Positions 52,200-61,530 of a DNA stretch of 64,000 nt are shown here, piece by piece. The notes under the pieces are model-generated. The model did not search any database. It saw only the letters and a list, made by a program, of their open reading frames with translations, and was not told the DNA's origin. A program made the translations under genes and the position numbers. Numbering within the stretch: the first letter of the stretch is position 1; every line of letters begins with the position of its first letter. Source of the DNA: Natrialba taiwanensis DSM 12281 (lineage in GTDB: Archaea > Halobacteriota > Halobacteria > Halobacteriales > Natrialbaceae); NCBI RefSeq assembly GCF_000337595.1, contig NZ_AOIL01000051.1, positions 69,320 through 133,319 on the forward strand. Reading direction: 5' to 3'.

Positions 52200-53639
52200 A
52201 TGTTCGATAACCTGAAGGAGAAACTCGGAAGCTTCCGCAAGGATGCCGAGGAAGCAGCCGAAGAGAACGTGGAGGAAGTCGACGAGACAGCAGCTGAAGC
52301 CGAAGCCGAAGCCGAAATCGAAGCCGAGGGAGAGCGGGAAGGGGAAGGGGAAGGGAAAGAAGGAGACGAAATCGACCCCGACACTCCCGAAAGCACTGTC
52401 GCGGAGGCTCCCCCCACCCAGGACGCTGCCGCTCACGCAACGGACGAGCCCGCCACGCCAGACGACGCTGCGACCGCCGCTTCGAGTTCAGCGTCGGACC
52501 CCAGCGACGGTGGTGAGGAGACCGTGGCCGACTCTCGGTCGGAGCCAGCGCCGGCAACCGACGCGACACCAGACTCTTCGCCGGGTTCCGAGTCGGCACC
52601 GCGACACGACACCGAGACGGCGACACCGGCAGCTGCCACTGAAGCCGACGCTGAACTCGGCGGAGACACTGCGTCGGCAGTCGACGAGACTGAGGGCGAA
52701 GACGAGGGAGAGGACGAAGACGAGACAAAAGCTGACGACACCACCAGTACCGGCTTCGGTCGCAAAGCCAAATCCTTCGTCAAGGGCAAGTTCGTCATCG
52801 AAGAGGAGGACCTGGAGGACCCGCTTTACGAACTCGAGATGGCGCTGCTTTCGAGCGACGTCGAGATGGGCGTCGCCGAGGAGATCCTCGACACCATCCG
52901 CGATGAACTCGTGGGGGAGACGCGTACGTTTACGACCTCGACCGGAGACGTCGTCGAAAACGCGCTTCGGGAGGCGATCCACGACGTGATCAGCGTCGGT
53001 CAGTTCGACTTCGACGAGCACATCGCGGTCGAGGACAAGCCGGTCACGATCGTCTTCACCGGCGTTAACGGCGTCGGGAAGACGACCTCGATCGCAAAAC
53101 TTAGCCGTTACTTCGAGGAGCGAGGGTACTCGACGGTGATGGCAAACGGGGACACCTACCGCGCGGGTGCCAACGAGCAGATTCAGGAACACGCCGACGA
53201 GCTCGACACGAAGCTCATCGCCCACGAACAGGGCGGGGACCCAGCCGCGGTGTTGTACGACGCCGTCGAGTACGCCGAAGCCAACGATATCGATGTCGTC
53301 CTCGGCGATACGGCAGGGCGACTGCACACGAACGAAGGGCTGATGGACCAACTGGAGAAAATCGACCGCGTCGTCGATCCCGACATGACGCTGTTCGTCG
53401 ACGAAGCCGTCGCCGGGCAGGACGCGGTCAACCGCGCTCGCGAGTTCAACGACGCGGCCGAAGTCGATGGTACGATTTTGACGAAAGCGGATGCGGACTC
53501 GAACGGCGGGGCGGCGATTTCGATCGCACACGTGACCGGCAAGCCGATTCTGTTCCTCGGTATCGGGCAGGGATACGACGACATCGAGCGGTTCGATCCG
53601 GACGAGATGGTCGATCGATTGCTCGAGGAAGACGCGTAG
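52200..53639 (+). CDS. ftsY: Signal recognition particle receptor FtsY
   Basis: 479 residues. A very acidic, low-complexity A domain (about 1-185, Glu/Ala/Asp/Thr-rich) precedes the NG core. GTPase motifs: GVNGVGKTT at 288-296, DTAGRLHTN, TILTKADADSNGG and FLGIGQGYDDIERFD. FtsY docks SRP-ribosome complexes at the membrane. Part of the A domain is built from short DNA repeats (gaagcc units near 52295-52325). It closes the translation cluster; SRP54, often next, is absent here. Confidence 0.95.
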   Translation: MFDNLKEKLGSFRKDAEEAAEENVEEVDETAAEAEAEAEIEAEGEREGEGEGKEGDEIDPDTPESTVAEAPPTQDAAAHATDEPATPDDAATAASSSASDPSDGGEETVADSRSEPAPATDATPDSSPGSESAPRHDTETATPAAATEADAELGGDTASAVDETEGEDEGEDEDETKADDTTSTGFGRKAKSFVKGKFVIEEEDLEDPLYELEMALLSSDVEMGVAEEILDTIRDELVGETRTFTTSTGDVVENALREAIHDVISVGQFDFDEHIAVEDKPVTIVFTGVNGVGKTTSIAKLSRYFEERGYSTVMANGDTYRAGANEQIQEHADELDTKLIAHEQGGDPAAVLYDAVEYAEANDIDVVLGDTAGRLHTNEGLMDQLEKIDRVVDPDMTLFVDEAVAGQDAVNRAREFNDAAEVDGTILTKADADSNGGAAISIAHVTGKPILFLGIGQGYDDIERFDPDEMVDRLLEEDA

Positions 53640-53797
53640 CGGGTAGCGGGCTCTCTCGCTGCTGGGCTGGAGATGCGTCGCAGAGCGGCGACGGACGGCG
53701 ACCGCGGCTGCACTCGGAATCGACGGTGTGCTTGATTACCGCAGGAAACAGCGATCGAAGACGAAATGTATATTGGTGTTGTGTCTGACAGAAGAGT

Positions 53798-54478
53798 ATG
53801 CGCCCTCCTCGATCTCGGCGGTCCCTTCTTGCGACGGTTGCGGCGGTGGTCCCATTTACAGCTGGCTGTTCGGAAGCGTGGTTTGACGACCCCGAAACGC
53901 CAGCAGAGACGTCGACGACGGTTACTCCCGAATCGTACGACTGCACCGATCTCTCCCGTCCGGAGCCCCGTCCCGAGGCCACGTCGTCCACGTCGACATT
54001 TGAGGATGGCTCGGCGGAGCAGTCGCTCGAACCGCTCGAGTATCCGTCGACGCTCCCGGATGCCGAAACGACGACCGGGGCAGCCACCCAGTACGCGATC
54101 GAGTTCGAGCAGGCGTATCGACAGAACGCACTGCTCGTCGAATACGGGGAAGCGACGCGCGCGTTCGATCTCTCAGTCACTGATCGGCAGTCGTCACCGA
54201 TCGGGGCGGACGGAGAGACGAACGGCAATGTGACCGAAGCGAATACAGCAGAGAGGGAAGAGTCGGCAACGGGCTCGAACGGCACCCTCGTCTCGCTCGT
54301 CTACAACCTGACAACTGAAACAACCGACGGTAACAACACGAAGTGGGGTGTACGAGCGGTTTATTACGTTGGCGAGGTCGTCCTGCGAGCCGTCTACGGC
54401 GGTATCGCCAACGACCCGACGTTCGATCCCGACCCCCGAGAGCGAGCCCACAGCGAACTCGTCGCCTGCCTCCGATGA
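53798..54478 (+). CDS. Putative Tat lipoprotein, hypothetical
   Basis: 226 residues. An N-terminal SRRSLLATVAAVVPFTAGCS combines a twin-arginine pattern with a lipobox ending at Cys24, typical of haloarchaeal Tat lipoproteins. A Thr/Ser/Pro-rich spacer follows, then a soluble domain with Asn-x-Thr sites (about 85-226: YAIEFEQAYRQNALLVEYGE; WGVRAVYYVGEVVLRAVYGG). Anchored outside. No family recognised. Confidence 0.75.
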   Translation: MRPPRSRRSLLATVAAVVPFTAGCSEAWFDDPETPAETSTTVTPESYDCTDLSRPEPRPEATSSTSTFEDGSAEQSLEPLEYPSTLPDAETTTGAATQYAIEFEQAYRQNALLVEYGEATRAFDLSVTDRQSSPIGADGETNGNVTEANTAEREESATGSNGTLVSLVYNLTTETTDGNNTKWGVRAVYYVGEVVLRAVYGGIANDPTFDPDPRERAHSELVACLR

Positions 54479-54572
54479 ACGAGAACAAGACCAAAACCAA
54501 TAGCCACTGCCCCATCGGCCACCGGTGGCAAAACACCAGTAGCTTATGCGCACACCCTCCATAGCCCTCGAT

Positions 54573-55295
54573 ATGTCCCGTGGTATCGGCGTGTTCGACC
54601 CGATTCAGGAAACCATTCCCGAGTGGGCCGCCATCGTCGTCGCGCTCGTGACGCAACTCGGAGATATCTGGTTTCTCGCGGTCCTCCTCGGTGTGCTCTA
54701 CTGGCGTCGCCCACGCGAGCGCGGGGACCTCCTCGTCGTCGCCGGCCTCGGCCTGGCCGGATTCGCTCTGATTACGACGCTCAAGTACACCTTCGCGCTG
54801 CCGCGGCCGGCACACGCACTCGTTGAACTCGAGACGCTTTCGCCGACGGTCCGCCCGTTGTACGAACTCACCGGGACGGGAAGCGGCTACGGCTTTCCGA
54901 GCGGGCACGCGCTGGTGACGACGGTCGTCTACGGGAGCTTGGCGGCGCGGCTGTCGCTCTGGACGCTGCGACGGCGAGTGCTCGCGGCGGGAACGCTCGT
55001 CACGGTGGTCTGTCTCTCCCGGGTCGCCCTCGGGGTGCACTTCGCCGTGGATGTGGTCGCCGGAATCGGGATCGGGCTGGCGTTTCTACTCGCAGTCACG
55101 GGCCTGCTGACGCGGTATCCGGACGACGAACAGACTGTCGTCTTCGTGATCGCGGCCGCCCTGAGCGTCGCCGCGGTGGTCGCGAGCAGCGCCACCCTCG
55201 ATTCGATTCTCGTTCTCCTCGGATCGCTCGGCGCGGTCCTCGGCTGGCGGATCGTCGGCCGGGAGCGGCTGACGGCGGTTCCGGGGAGCCGGTGA
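54573..55295 (+). CDS. PAP2-family membrane phosphatase
   Basis: 240 residues from ATG 54573, with a TATA-like agcttatg about 25-33 bases upstream. The three phosphatase motifs are present: KYTFALPRP, PSGHA, and SRVALGVHFAVDV. Six membrane helices. Likely dephosphorylates a lipid phosphate or diphosphate at the outer face; the substrate is unknown. The end of the gene runs into a gacggtgacggt simple repeat downstream. Confidence 0.92.
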   Translation: MSRGIGVFDPIQETIPEWAAIVVALVTQLGDIWFLAVLLGVLYWRRPRERGDLLVVAGLGLAGFALITTLKYTFALPRPAHALVELETLSPTVRPLYELTGTGSGYGFPSGHALVTTVVYGSLAARLSLWTLRRRVLAAGTLVTVVCLSRVALGVHFAVDVVAGIGIGLAFLLAVTGLLTRYPDDEQTVVFVIAAALSVAAVVASSATLDSILVLLGSLGAVLGWRIVGRERLTAVPGSR

Positions 55296-55370
55296 CGGTG
55301 ACGGTGACGGCGACGACGATGACGATGACAGTGACGGCGCGTTTATCACGCCCGATCTAGAACGGAGGGT

Positions 55371-55988
55371 ATGGAATCCATCCGCGTCGCAACCCGCTCT
55401 GACGCGGCCGCCGTCCGGGAAATCTACGCCCCGTTCTGTACGTCCTCGGCGGTCACGTTCGAAGAGACGCCGCCGACCGAGTCCGAAATGGCCGACCGCA
55501 TCGAGTCGACGCTCGAACAGTATCCGTGGCTCGTCGCCGAAACCGAGGCGGGCATCGTCGGCTACGCGTACGCAGGGCCGCTGCGCAAGCGCCAGGCCTA
55601 CGAGTGGCTTGTCGAACTCTCGGTCTACGTGGCCGAGGACGCCCGCCGGTCGGGCGTCGGTCGCTCGCTGTACGAGGCGTTGTTCGCGGTTCTCGAGCGG
55701 CAGGGCTACTACGATGCCTACGCAGTGACGACGCTGCCGAATCCGGACACGGTCCGGTTCCACGAGCGACTGGACTTCGAACGGCTCGTCGACTTCCCCG
55801 CAATGGGGTACACGCAAAACGCCTGGCACGACGTCTGCTGGTGGCGACGCCCGCTCGCCGAGAAGGAGGACGACCCGGACCGACCCACGCCGTTTCAAGC
55901 GTTCAGCGAAGCGGTCGATGTGGACTCGATACTCGCAGCCGAAGCAGACGGGGTATCCGACACAGCGGGGCCAACCGAAGTCTCTTAG
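55371..55988 (+). CDS. GNAT acetyltransferase, phosphinothricin acetyltransferase-like
   Basis: 205 residues. RVATRSDAAAVREIYAPFC and FEETPPTESEMADRIE followed by EDARRSGVGRSLYEALF (acetyl-CoA binding) and LPNPDTVRFHERLDFE are characteristic of the Pat/Bar-type GNAT group. The natural substrate in archaea is unknown, perhaps methionine derivatives as for MddA-type enzymes. It lies 24 bases before thiE on the same strand. Confidence 0.88.
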   Translation: MESIRVATRSDAAAVREIYAPFCTSSAVTFEETPPTESEMADRIESTLEQYPWLVAETEAGIVGYAYAGPLRKRQAYEWLVELSVYVAEDARRSGVGRSLYEALFAVLERQGYYDAYAVTTLPNPDTVRFHERLDFERLVDFPAMGYTQNAWHDVCWWRRPLAEKEDDPDRPTPFQAFSEAVDVDSILAAEADGVSDTAGPTEVS

Positions 55989-56012
55989 TGACCCCCGACT
56001 GACACGGTCGCT

Positions 56013-56681
56013 ATGGCACCCTCGAACTGGCGCACCTACCTCGTGACACAAGCCTCGCTTTCGGCGGGCCGGTCGACGGCGGAGATCGCCCGCGAGGCCA
56101 TTGCCGGTGGCGTCGACGCGATTCAGCTTCGGGAGAAAGACACCGACGCGCGAACCCGATACGAACTCGGGCGCGAACTCCGCGAGTTCACGGCCGAGGC
56201 GGACGTCGCGCTCATCGTCAACGACCGGGTGGACCTCGCGCAGGCGATCGACGCCGACGGCGTCCACGTCGGACAGTCCGATCTCCCGGTCGCCGTCGCG
56301 CGCGACCTGCTCGGTCCCGACGCGATCGTCGGCTGCTCGACTTCGACGGTCGCCGAGGCACGGCAGGCCGAAGCCGACGGTGCGGACTACCTTGGCGTCG
56401 GCTCGATCTACGGAACGACATCGAAGAGCGTCGCCGAACACAAAGACGGCATCGGCCCCGAGCGCGTCGCCGAGATCACCGACGCCGTCTCGATCCCGGT
56501 CGTCGGCATCGGCGGCATCACCGCCGACAACGCCGGTCCCATCGCCGACGCTGGCGCTATCGGCGTCGCCGTCATCTCCGAAATCACCGCCGCCGACGAT
56601 CCACGGACTGCGACTGAAGCGCTCTCGGCGGCTCTCGAAGCACCAACGCAAAGCCCCTCGAGCACGGAGGGACAGCCATGA
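56013..56681 (+). CDS. thiE: Thiamine-phosphate synthase ThiE
   Basis: 222 residues. YLVTQASLSAGRSTAEIAREA, VDAIQLREKDTDAR, NDRVDLAQAIDADGVHVGQ, and YLGVGSIYGTTSK with PVVGIGGITADNAG match ThiE. It couples HMP-pyrophosphate with thiazole phosphate. The stop overlaps the ATG of thiM by four bases, so translation is coupled. Confidence 0.95.
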   Translation: MAPSNWRTYLVTQASLSAGRSTAEIAREAIAGGVDAIQLREKDTDARTRYELGRELREFTAEADVALIVNDRVDLAQAIDADGVHVGQSDLPVAVARDLLGPDAIVGCSTSTVAEARQAEADGADYLGVGSIYGTTSKSVAEHKDGIGPERVAEITDAVSIPVVGIGGITADNAGPIADAGAIGVAVISEITAADDPRTATEALSAALEAPTQSPSSTEGQP

Positions 56682-57517
56682 CTGACTCGATCGACGTACC
56701 CAGCGCTGAACTCGCGAATTCCTTCCGGGCGATCGACGAGTCAGCGCCGCTTGTCCAGGCATTGACGAACGAGGTGACGATGAACGACGTGGCGAACCTT
56801 ATCCTGCACTGGGACGGGCTGCCGGTAATGGCAGACTCGCCCGGCGATGCCGGCGAGATGGCCCAAGGCGCGGACGCGCTCTTGCTCAACACCGGCCAGG
56901 TTCCGGCGACGAAAGTCGAAGCCATGCGCGAGGCCGCACAGACGGCAACCGAGCGCGGAATCCCGATCGTCCTCGATCCCGTCGGCGTCGGGTCGACTCC
57001 GACGCGCAAGGACGTTGCACAGACGCTGCTCACGGACGTGACGTTCACCGTGATCAAGGGCAATTACGGCGAGATCAGCGCGCTCGCCGGGGTCGAGGCG
57101 GACGTGAAAGGCGTCGAATCGGTCGGCGACTACGAGAAAATCGAGGAGACGGCACGATCGCTCGCAGACTCGACCGGGTCGATCGTCGTCGCCTCCGGCG
57201 TCGAAGATATCGTCGCCGACGCCGACAGCACCTATCGACTCACCGCGGGCCACGAAATGCTCGGCGAAGTCGTTGGCACCGGCTGCATGCTCGGCGCGAC
57301 GCTTGCGGCGTTCAACGGTGCACTCGAGGACAAACACGCCGCCGCACTCCACGGCACGCTCGCCTTCGGCATCGCCGGCGAACGCGCCGCCGAACTCCAC
57401 TACGAGGGACCGGCGAGCTACCGGACGAACTTCCACGATGCAGTCGCCGGGCTGACAGCCGATGTCGTCTCCGAACTCGACCTCGAGTTCAGCGGCCGCG
57501 TCGAACGGGTCGCGTGA
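56678..57517 (+). CDS. thiM: Hydroxyethylthiazole kinase ThiM
   Basis: 279 residues. PLVQALTNEVTMNDVANLIL, VLDPVGVGSTPTR, VIKGNYGEISALAG and GTGCMLGATLAAFNG mark the ribokinase-like ThiM. It phosphorylates hydroxyethylthiazole for ThiE, so the pair serves thiazole salvage. No thiamine riboswitch is seen upstream of thiE. Confidence 0.95.
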   Translation: MTDSIDVPSAELANSFRAIDESAPLVQALTNEVTMNDVANLILHWDGLPVMADSPGDAGEMAQGADALLLNTGQVPATKVEAMREAAQTATERGIPIVLDPVGVGSTPTRKDVAQTLLTDVTFTVIKGNYGEISALAGVEADVKGVESVGDYEKIEETARSLADSTGSIVVASGVEDIVADADSTYRLTAGHEMLGEVVGTGCMLGATLAAFNGALEDKHAAALHGTLAFGIAGERAAELHYEGPASYRTNFHDAVAGLTADVVSELDLEFSGRVERVA

Positions 57518-57564
57518 GGCGGGTGTGCGGGTATGGCGGATGCGGCGGTGAAGATGAAGAACGC

Positions 57565-58221
57565 TTAGCAGACCGGCTTCGGGTTCGCGCCCATCGCTTC
57601 CATATTCTCGACGTACTCGGCATAGGCGGCCTCAATAGCGCCCGTTGCGGCGTCCATCGCACGCTCCTGATCCGCCTCGGACTGACAGACGGCCGCGAAT
57701 ACCTCGCCGGTGCGTTCGAGTTGGGCGTCCAGGTCGTCGCCGAACTCGCGGAAGACGGCGGCGGTCTGGGGGTCGGCGTCGCCGACGAAGTAACCCACGA
57801 CCTGTTCTTTCGAGCGCTTGCTCGCGAGGATGCGACCGGCGAGTGCACCGACGCGTTCGACCGTCGCGTCGATTCCGCGCAGGTGGTCGTGGAGGGCCGG
57901 GATCGTGTCCGGTTCGTACTCGTTATCGCCGAGTTCGTCGCGGACGGTCTCGAAGTGGCCCTCCTCCTCCGCGGCGGTCGCCTCGAAGGCAGCGCGTGCG
58001 TCGTCGTGGGATTCGTCGTCGGCCCAGGCGCTGAAGGTCTGCCAGGCGGCGTACTCGGCGTCGGCGGTCGCCTCGAGCACGGGTTCGGTGTCGATGTCCC
58101 CACCCGTCTCGGCGTAGAGCGATTTCGAGGAGCCGAGTCGCGAGAGTTCGGTCTGGGCGGTTTCGCGGACGGTATCGAGGAAGGCGTCGAAGTCGGCGAC
58201 AGTGTCGCTATCGTCAGCCAT
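57565..58221 (-). CDS. Rubrerythrin/ferritin-like domain protein
   Basis: 218 residues. A four-helix arrangement with candidate iron ligands EAEY-type (ATADAEYAAWQ) and AAEEEGHFETVRDEL (ExxH) indicates a ferritin-like diiron protein. The C-terminus ends KPVC without the rubredoxin domain of classic rubrerythrin. A role in peroxide or iron handling is likely. It is convergent with thiM. Confidence 0.82.
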   Translation of the reverse strand: MADDSDTVADFDAFLDTVRETAQTELSRLGSSKSLYAETGGDIDTEPVLEATADAEYAAWQTFSAWADDESHDDARAAFEATAAEEEGHFETVRDELGDNEYEPDTIPALHDHLRGIDATVERVGALAGRILASKRSKEQVVGYFVGDADPQTAAVFREFGDDLDAQLERTGEVFAAVCQSEADQERAMDAATGAIEAAYAEYVENMEAMGANPKPVC

Positions 58222-58270
58222 ACCGGTGCTTTGGGAACCCGATAGTTAGACCTATCGTCAGCCGTCGACG

Positions 58271-58480
58271 CTACGAGTCATCGGTTCGAGCCAGGAGCGC
58301 GAGAAAGAGCGCGATCGAACAGACGAGTATCACGACGAGAAGCGTCTCCGCGACGAACCGGATCGACGCGGGGCCGAGCTCACCGACGCTGACGAATCCG
58401 GCGGCGAGAACGACGATGCCGAAGGCGAGCAACTGGTTCGTCGTTTTACGGCTCCTGAGCCAGTCGGTGTCGTCGGTCAT
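58271..58480 (-). CDS. Small two-helix membrane protein
   Basis: 69 residues from ATG 58480 (MTDDTDWLRSRKTTNQLL). Two hydrophobic helices (LLAFGIVVLAAGFVSV and FVAETLLVVILVCSIALFL) sit between a charged start and TDDS. Hypothetical; likely a membrane-associated small protein typical of haloarchaea. It lies 49 bases upstream of the ferritin-like gene on the same strand and may share its transcript. Confidence 0.68.
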   Translation of the reverse strand: MTDDTDWLRSRKTTNQLLAFGIVVLAAGFVSVGELGPASIRFVAETLLVVILVCSIALFLALLARTDDS

Positions 58481-58642
58481 CGGAGTGGAGTCACGGTCGC
58501 AGCATCTCCTGTCGGGGAGATAGCAGTTTCGATCGCACGCGGCTCGAAAAAGAATCGGTACGAATCGGCGGAGCCGACGGTCGAGACAACCACAGCGAGC
58601 GGTGCCGGTCACCGCGCGAGCGTGAGCGGTCTCGTGGTCCCG

Positions 58643-59509
58643 TTAGTTCGCGTCGCCGGTTTCGACGGGCGCGTTGACCAGGTTGCCCCACTCGGTCCAG
58701 GAGCCGTCGTAGTTGACGGCGTCCTCGTAGCCGAGCAGTTCGTGCAGGGCGAACCAGGCGACCGACGAGCGCTCGCCGATGCGGCAGTAAGCGACGGTCG
58801 TCTCGCCGCCCGTAATGCCCTTCTCGGCGTAGAGTTCTTCGAGTTCGTCGCGGCTCTTGAACTTGCCCTCGTCGTCCGTAACGGCCGCCCAGGAGATGTT
58901 CTGCGCACCCGGGATGTGGCCGCCGCGCTGGGCCGTCTCCTGCAGTCCCGGCGGGGCGAGCACCTCGCCGCTGAACTCTTCCGGCGAGCGGACGTCGACC
59001 AGCGGAACACCGCGCTCGATCGCCTTCTCGACGTCGTCGCGGTAGGCGCGGATGTTCTCGCGCGGGCCGTCGGCGTCGTACTCGGCGGCCGAAAAGTCCG
59101 GATCCTCCTCGGTCGTCGGGTAGTCGTTCTCGAGCCAGTACTCGCGGCCGCCGTCGAGCAGGTAGACTTCGTCGTGGCCGTAGTACTTCAGTTGCCAGTA
59201 GGTGTAGGCGGCGAACCAGTTCGAGTTGTCGCCGTAGAGGACGATCGTCGAGTCGTCGCTGATCCCGTGGGACCCGAACAACTCCTCGAGATCCTCCTTC
59301 TCAAGGATGTCGCGGCGAGTCTGGTCCTGCAGTTGCGTCTCCCAGTTGAACCCGACCGCGCCGGGCGCGTGTTCCTCGTCGTAGGCCTCCGTGTCCACGT
59401 CGACCTCGACCAGCCGGTGTCCGGGGTCGTCGCTCTTGAACTCGTCGAGGCGGTCCTCGACCCAGTCGGCCGTGACCAGCACGTCGTTGGCGTACTCGTT
59501 CGTTGCCAT
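58643..59509 (-). CDS. Sulfurtransferase, two-domain rhodanese
   Basis: 288 residues from ATG 59509 (MATNEYANDVLVTADWVEDR). Two rhodanese domains; the N-terminal one lacks a cysteine at the active-site loop, while the C-terminal loop VAYCRIGERSS carries the catalytic Cys242. It moves sulfane sulfur from thiosulfate or another donor to cyanide or thiols. Divergent from a second two-domain rhodanese at 59791. Confidence 0.93.
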   Translation of the reverse strand: MATNEYANDVLVTADWVEDRLDEFKSDDPGHRLVEVDVDTEAYDEEHAPGAVGFNWETQLQDQTRRDILEKEDLEELFGSHGISDDSTIVLYGDNSNWFAAYTYWQLKYYGHDEVYLLDGGREYWLENDYPTTEEDPDFSAAEYDADGPRENIRAYRDDVEKAIERGVPLVDVRSPEEFSGEVLAPPGLQETAQRGGHIPGAQNISWAAVTDDEGKFKSRDELEELYAEKGITGGETTVAYCRIGERSSVAWFALHELLGYEDAVNYDGSWTEWGNLVNAPVETGDAN

Positions 59510-59790
59510 ACCTGGGCCCAGACACCCCAGGGTCATAGTGGCTCATGAACCGGACAATTCGGTCGCCGATCAACTGTTCCGGATGGTATTGCCGGTAGAT
59601 GCGCGTCGGGATTGCCGATCGACGCCGGTACCACCGCAAGGAGGTAAAATCCGGCGAACGCCGCCGGTTTCCGGACCCACACCGAGTTCAGTCCGCCACA
59701 ATCGAGGATTATGTTGCCGCTATTCCGGTATCAAGGGGAGACGTGCCGGGATCGGTGTCCTCTCCGTGCTGGACCGAGTTCGAGCACGCA

Positions 59791-60591
59791 ATGGACGAAT
59801 CCGTCGTCGTCGATCTCGACTGGCTCGCAGACGCTCGTGAGGACCCGGAGGTACGTCTCGTCGACGTGAGGGACGCGTGGGAGTACGACGGGATCGGTCA
59901 CATTCCCGGGGCCGTCAACATCCCGTTCGACAGCTATCGGGACGACACCGATATCGACCGAGGAACCCTCCCCGGGGTCGACCCGTTCGCCGACTTACTC
60001 TCGACGGCCGGAATCAGCCCCGAGGATACTATCGTCGCCTACGACGACACCCACGGCGTCTTCGCCGCCCGCTTGTATCTCACTGCGCTCGAGTACGGCC
60101 ACGACGACGTACGACTGCTCGACGGCGATTTCAGCGCCTGGAATCTAGAATACGAGACGACATCGAACGAACCCAGCGTCGAGCCGACGGCCTACGACCC
60201 CGCGCCACTCGACCCGGACGAAAGCCCGCTGGTCAACCTGTCGGCTGTCGAAGACGCCATCGAGCGCGACGCGCTGCTGGTCGACACCCGCGAACAAGAC
60301 GAGTTCGAGGACGCCCGTCTCCCCGGTGCCGTCCGGTTCGACTGGCGCGAGGCCGTCGACGACGAGACGCGGAGCCTCCTGCCGGCGGACGAACTCGAGG
60401 CGCTTCTCGAGGAGTACGACATTACGCGCGACCGCGAGATCGTTCTCTACTGTAACACGGCGCGACGGATCAGCCACACCTACGTCGTCCTCCGGGCGCT
60501 CGGCTACGAGGACGTGTCGGTCTACGAGGGCAGCCTCGCGGAGTGGCTGGCGATGGACGGCGAGGTCGAAAGCGGACCGGTCGAACAGTAA
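59791..60591 (+). CDS. Second two-domain rhodanese sulfurtransferase
   Basis: 266 residues from ATG 59791 (MDESVVVDLDWLADAREDP). Again two rhodanese domains with the catalytic Cys221 in VLYCNTARRISH of the C-terminal domain only. The loop differs from that of the neighbour (NTARRIS against RIGERSS), which suggests a different donor or acceptor. The intergenic region of 281 bases between the two divergent genes is GC-rich and has no obvious gene. Confidence 0.9.
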   Translation: MDESVVVDLDWLADAREDPEVRLVDVRDAWEYDGIGHIPGAVNIPFDSYRDDTDIDRGTLPGVDPFADLLSTAGISPEDTIVAYDDTHGVFAARLYLTALEYGHDDVRLLDGDFSAWNLEYETTSNEPSVEPTAYDPAPLDPDESPLVNLSAVEDAIERDALLVDTREQDEFEDARLPGAVRFDWREAVDDETRSLLPADELEALLEEYDITRDREIVLYCNTARRISHTYVVLRALGYEDVSVYEGSLAEWLAMDGEVESGPVEQ

Positions 60592-60635
60592 CGAGCCAGC
60601 CGAGTGTAACGGTTGAGCGCACCACCGGGTCGCCA

Positions 60636-60818
60636 CTACGTTCCGATTCGGGCCCAGACCACGTCAAGGAGGAGTACGAACACGAATACGAACGCAGCAA
60701 CGTACACGAGATACCCCCACTCGATCGAGTTCTGGACGTACTGAAAGACCAGGAGCGTGAGAAACACGACGAGAGCCTGCACGATCCGGTCTCGCAACGA
60801 TCGACCGACGAGTTCCAT
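60636..60818 (-). CDS. Small two-helix membrane protein
   Basis: 60 residues from ATG 60818 (MELVGRSLRDRIVQALVVFL). A TATA-like catattg about 25-30 bases upstream supports this start. Two hydrophobic helices, IVQALVVFLTLLVFQYV and YLVYVAAFVFVFVLLLDVVW, are joined by NSIEWG. Function unknown. Confidence 0.7.
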   Translation of the reverse strand: MELVGRSLRDRIVQALVVFLTLLVFQYVQNSIEWGYLVYVAAFVFVFVLLLDVVWARIGT

Positions 60819-61096
60819 AACGAGAGTCCATCGGGAGATGACAATATGGTTTTGTTTTGAATCGGGTTCAGAACTCGGCTGAACGGATCGGTGCGAGTTC
60901 TGAGTCGCTAGCGCGGACTTCGAACGCGAACTCGCGTCGCAATTTCGGGCCGAGTTCACCGCCGGGTGCGAGCGTGGTGGTTCGATGGATGTGATGGTGG
61001 TCCGATCGTCTCGAACACCCGACGGCAACTCGGCTGGCCGCCGCGACGCGAGTTCACCCGCGGTGGAACCGCGCTACTGAACTCGTCTCGCGGGGG

Positions 61097-61414
61097 TTAG
61101 TTCGGTTTGGATCGGTCGGTGTTGGGAGCGGTATTGGGACTGGATCGGTTGGTGTCGGTGTCGGTGCTGGGGGCGGTGTCGGCATCGGTACCGGCATCGG
61201 TACCAGGGTCGGAATCAGGGGAAGGGTCCGGCGGAGCGACGCGACAGCCGCAGGGGCCGGCGATGGCTTCGCCGGGGCCGATCATGGTTCGCTGTGCGAT
61301 CGGCGACCCACAGCGGGGACAGCGCGGCAGATTGCACTGATCAAGTCGTTCGGACTGGCCGGTGTCGTCCGCATCGTCGCCACCATCGGTGGTGTCGTCG
61401 GCGTCGTCGCTCAT
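61097..61414 (-). CDS. Small protein with a zinc-ribbon motif and Thr/Asp-rich tail
   Basis: 105 residues from ATG 61414 (MSDDADDTTDGGDDADDT). A cysteine cluster, CNLPRCPRCGSPI with GPCGCRVAPP, would bind zinc. The rest is a low-complexity tail of Asp/Thr/Pro built from short DNA repeats (ggtatcggt / ggtgtcggt on the plus strand around 61150-61205). Hypothetical; the tail length is probably variable between strains. Confidence 0.6.
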   Translation of the reverse strand: MSDDADDTTDGGDDADDTGQSERLDQCNLPRCPRCGSPIAQRTMIGPGEAIAGPCGCRVAPPDPSPDSDPGTDAGTDADTAPSTDTDTNRSSPNTAPNTDRSKPN

Positions 61415-61500
61415 CCCAACCGACACCTCGTTGCTCTCGTAATTCGGCAGGAGATGCCTGCTGCTGGTCGTTGAACGCGATGCGTCAGTCGTGCGGGATG

Positions 61501-61508
61501 TTTATATC
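61501..61508 (+). promoter_or_regulatory. TATA box before a candidate structured RNA
   Basis: tttatatc sits inside a small palindrome (CGGGAT-gtttat-ATCCCG) and lies about 25-30 bases before the first hairpin of the RNA candidate at 61531. No coding start at a matching distance is convincing. Confidence 0.45.
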
Positions 61509-61530
61509 CCGTGAGAATGTACGCAAACAT

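Noticed and set aside
55296-55335. gacggt/gatgac simple repeat after the PAP2 gene
   Set aside because: A short, impure microsatellite typical of acidic-protein genomes; no sign of function.
56000-56012. Thiamine (THI-box) riboswitch upstream of thiE
   Set aside because: Only 24 bases separate thiE from the preceding gene, and no THI-box motif is seen there or before the GNAT gene.
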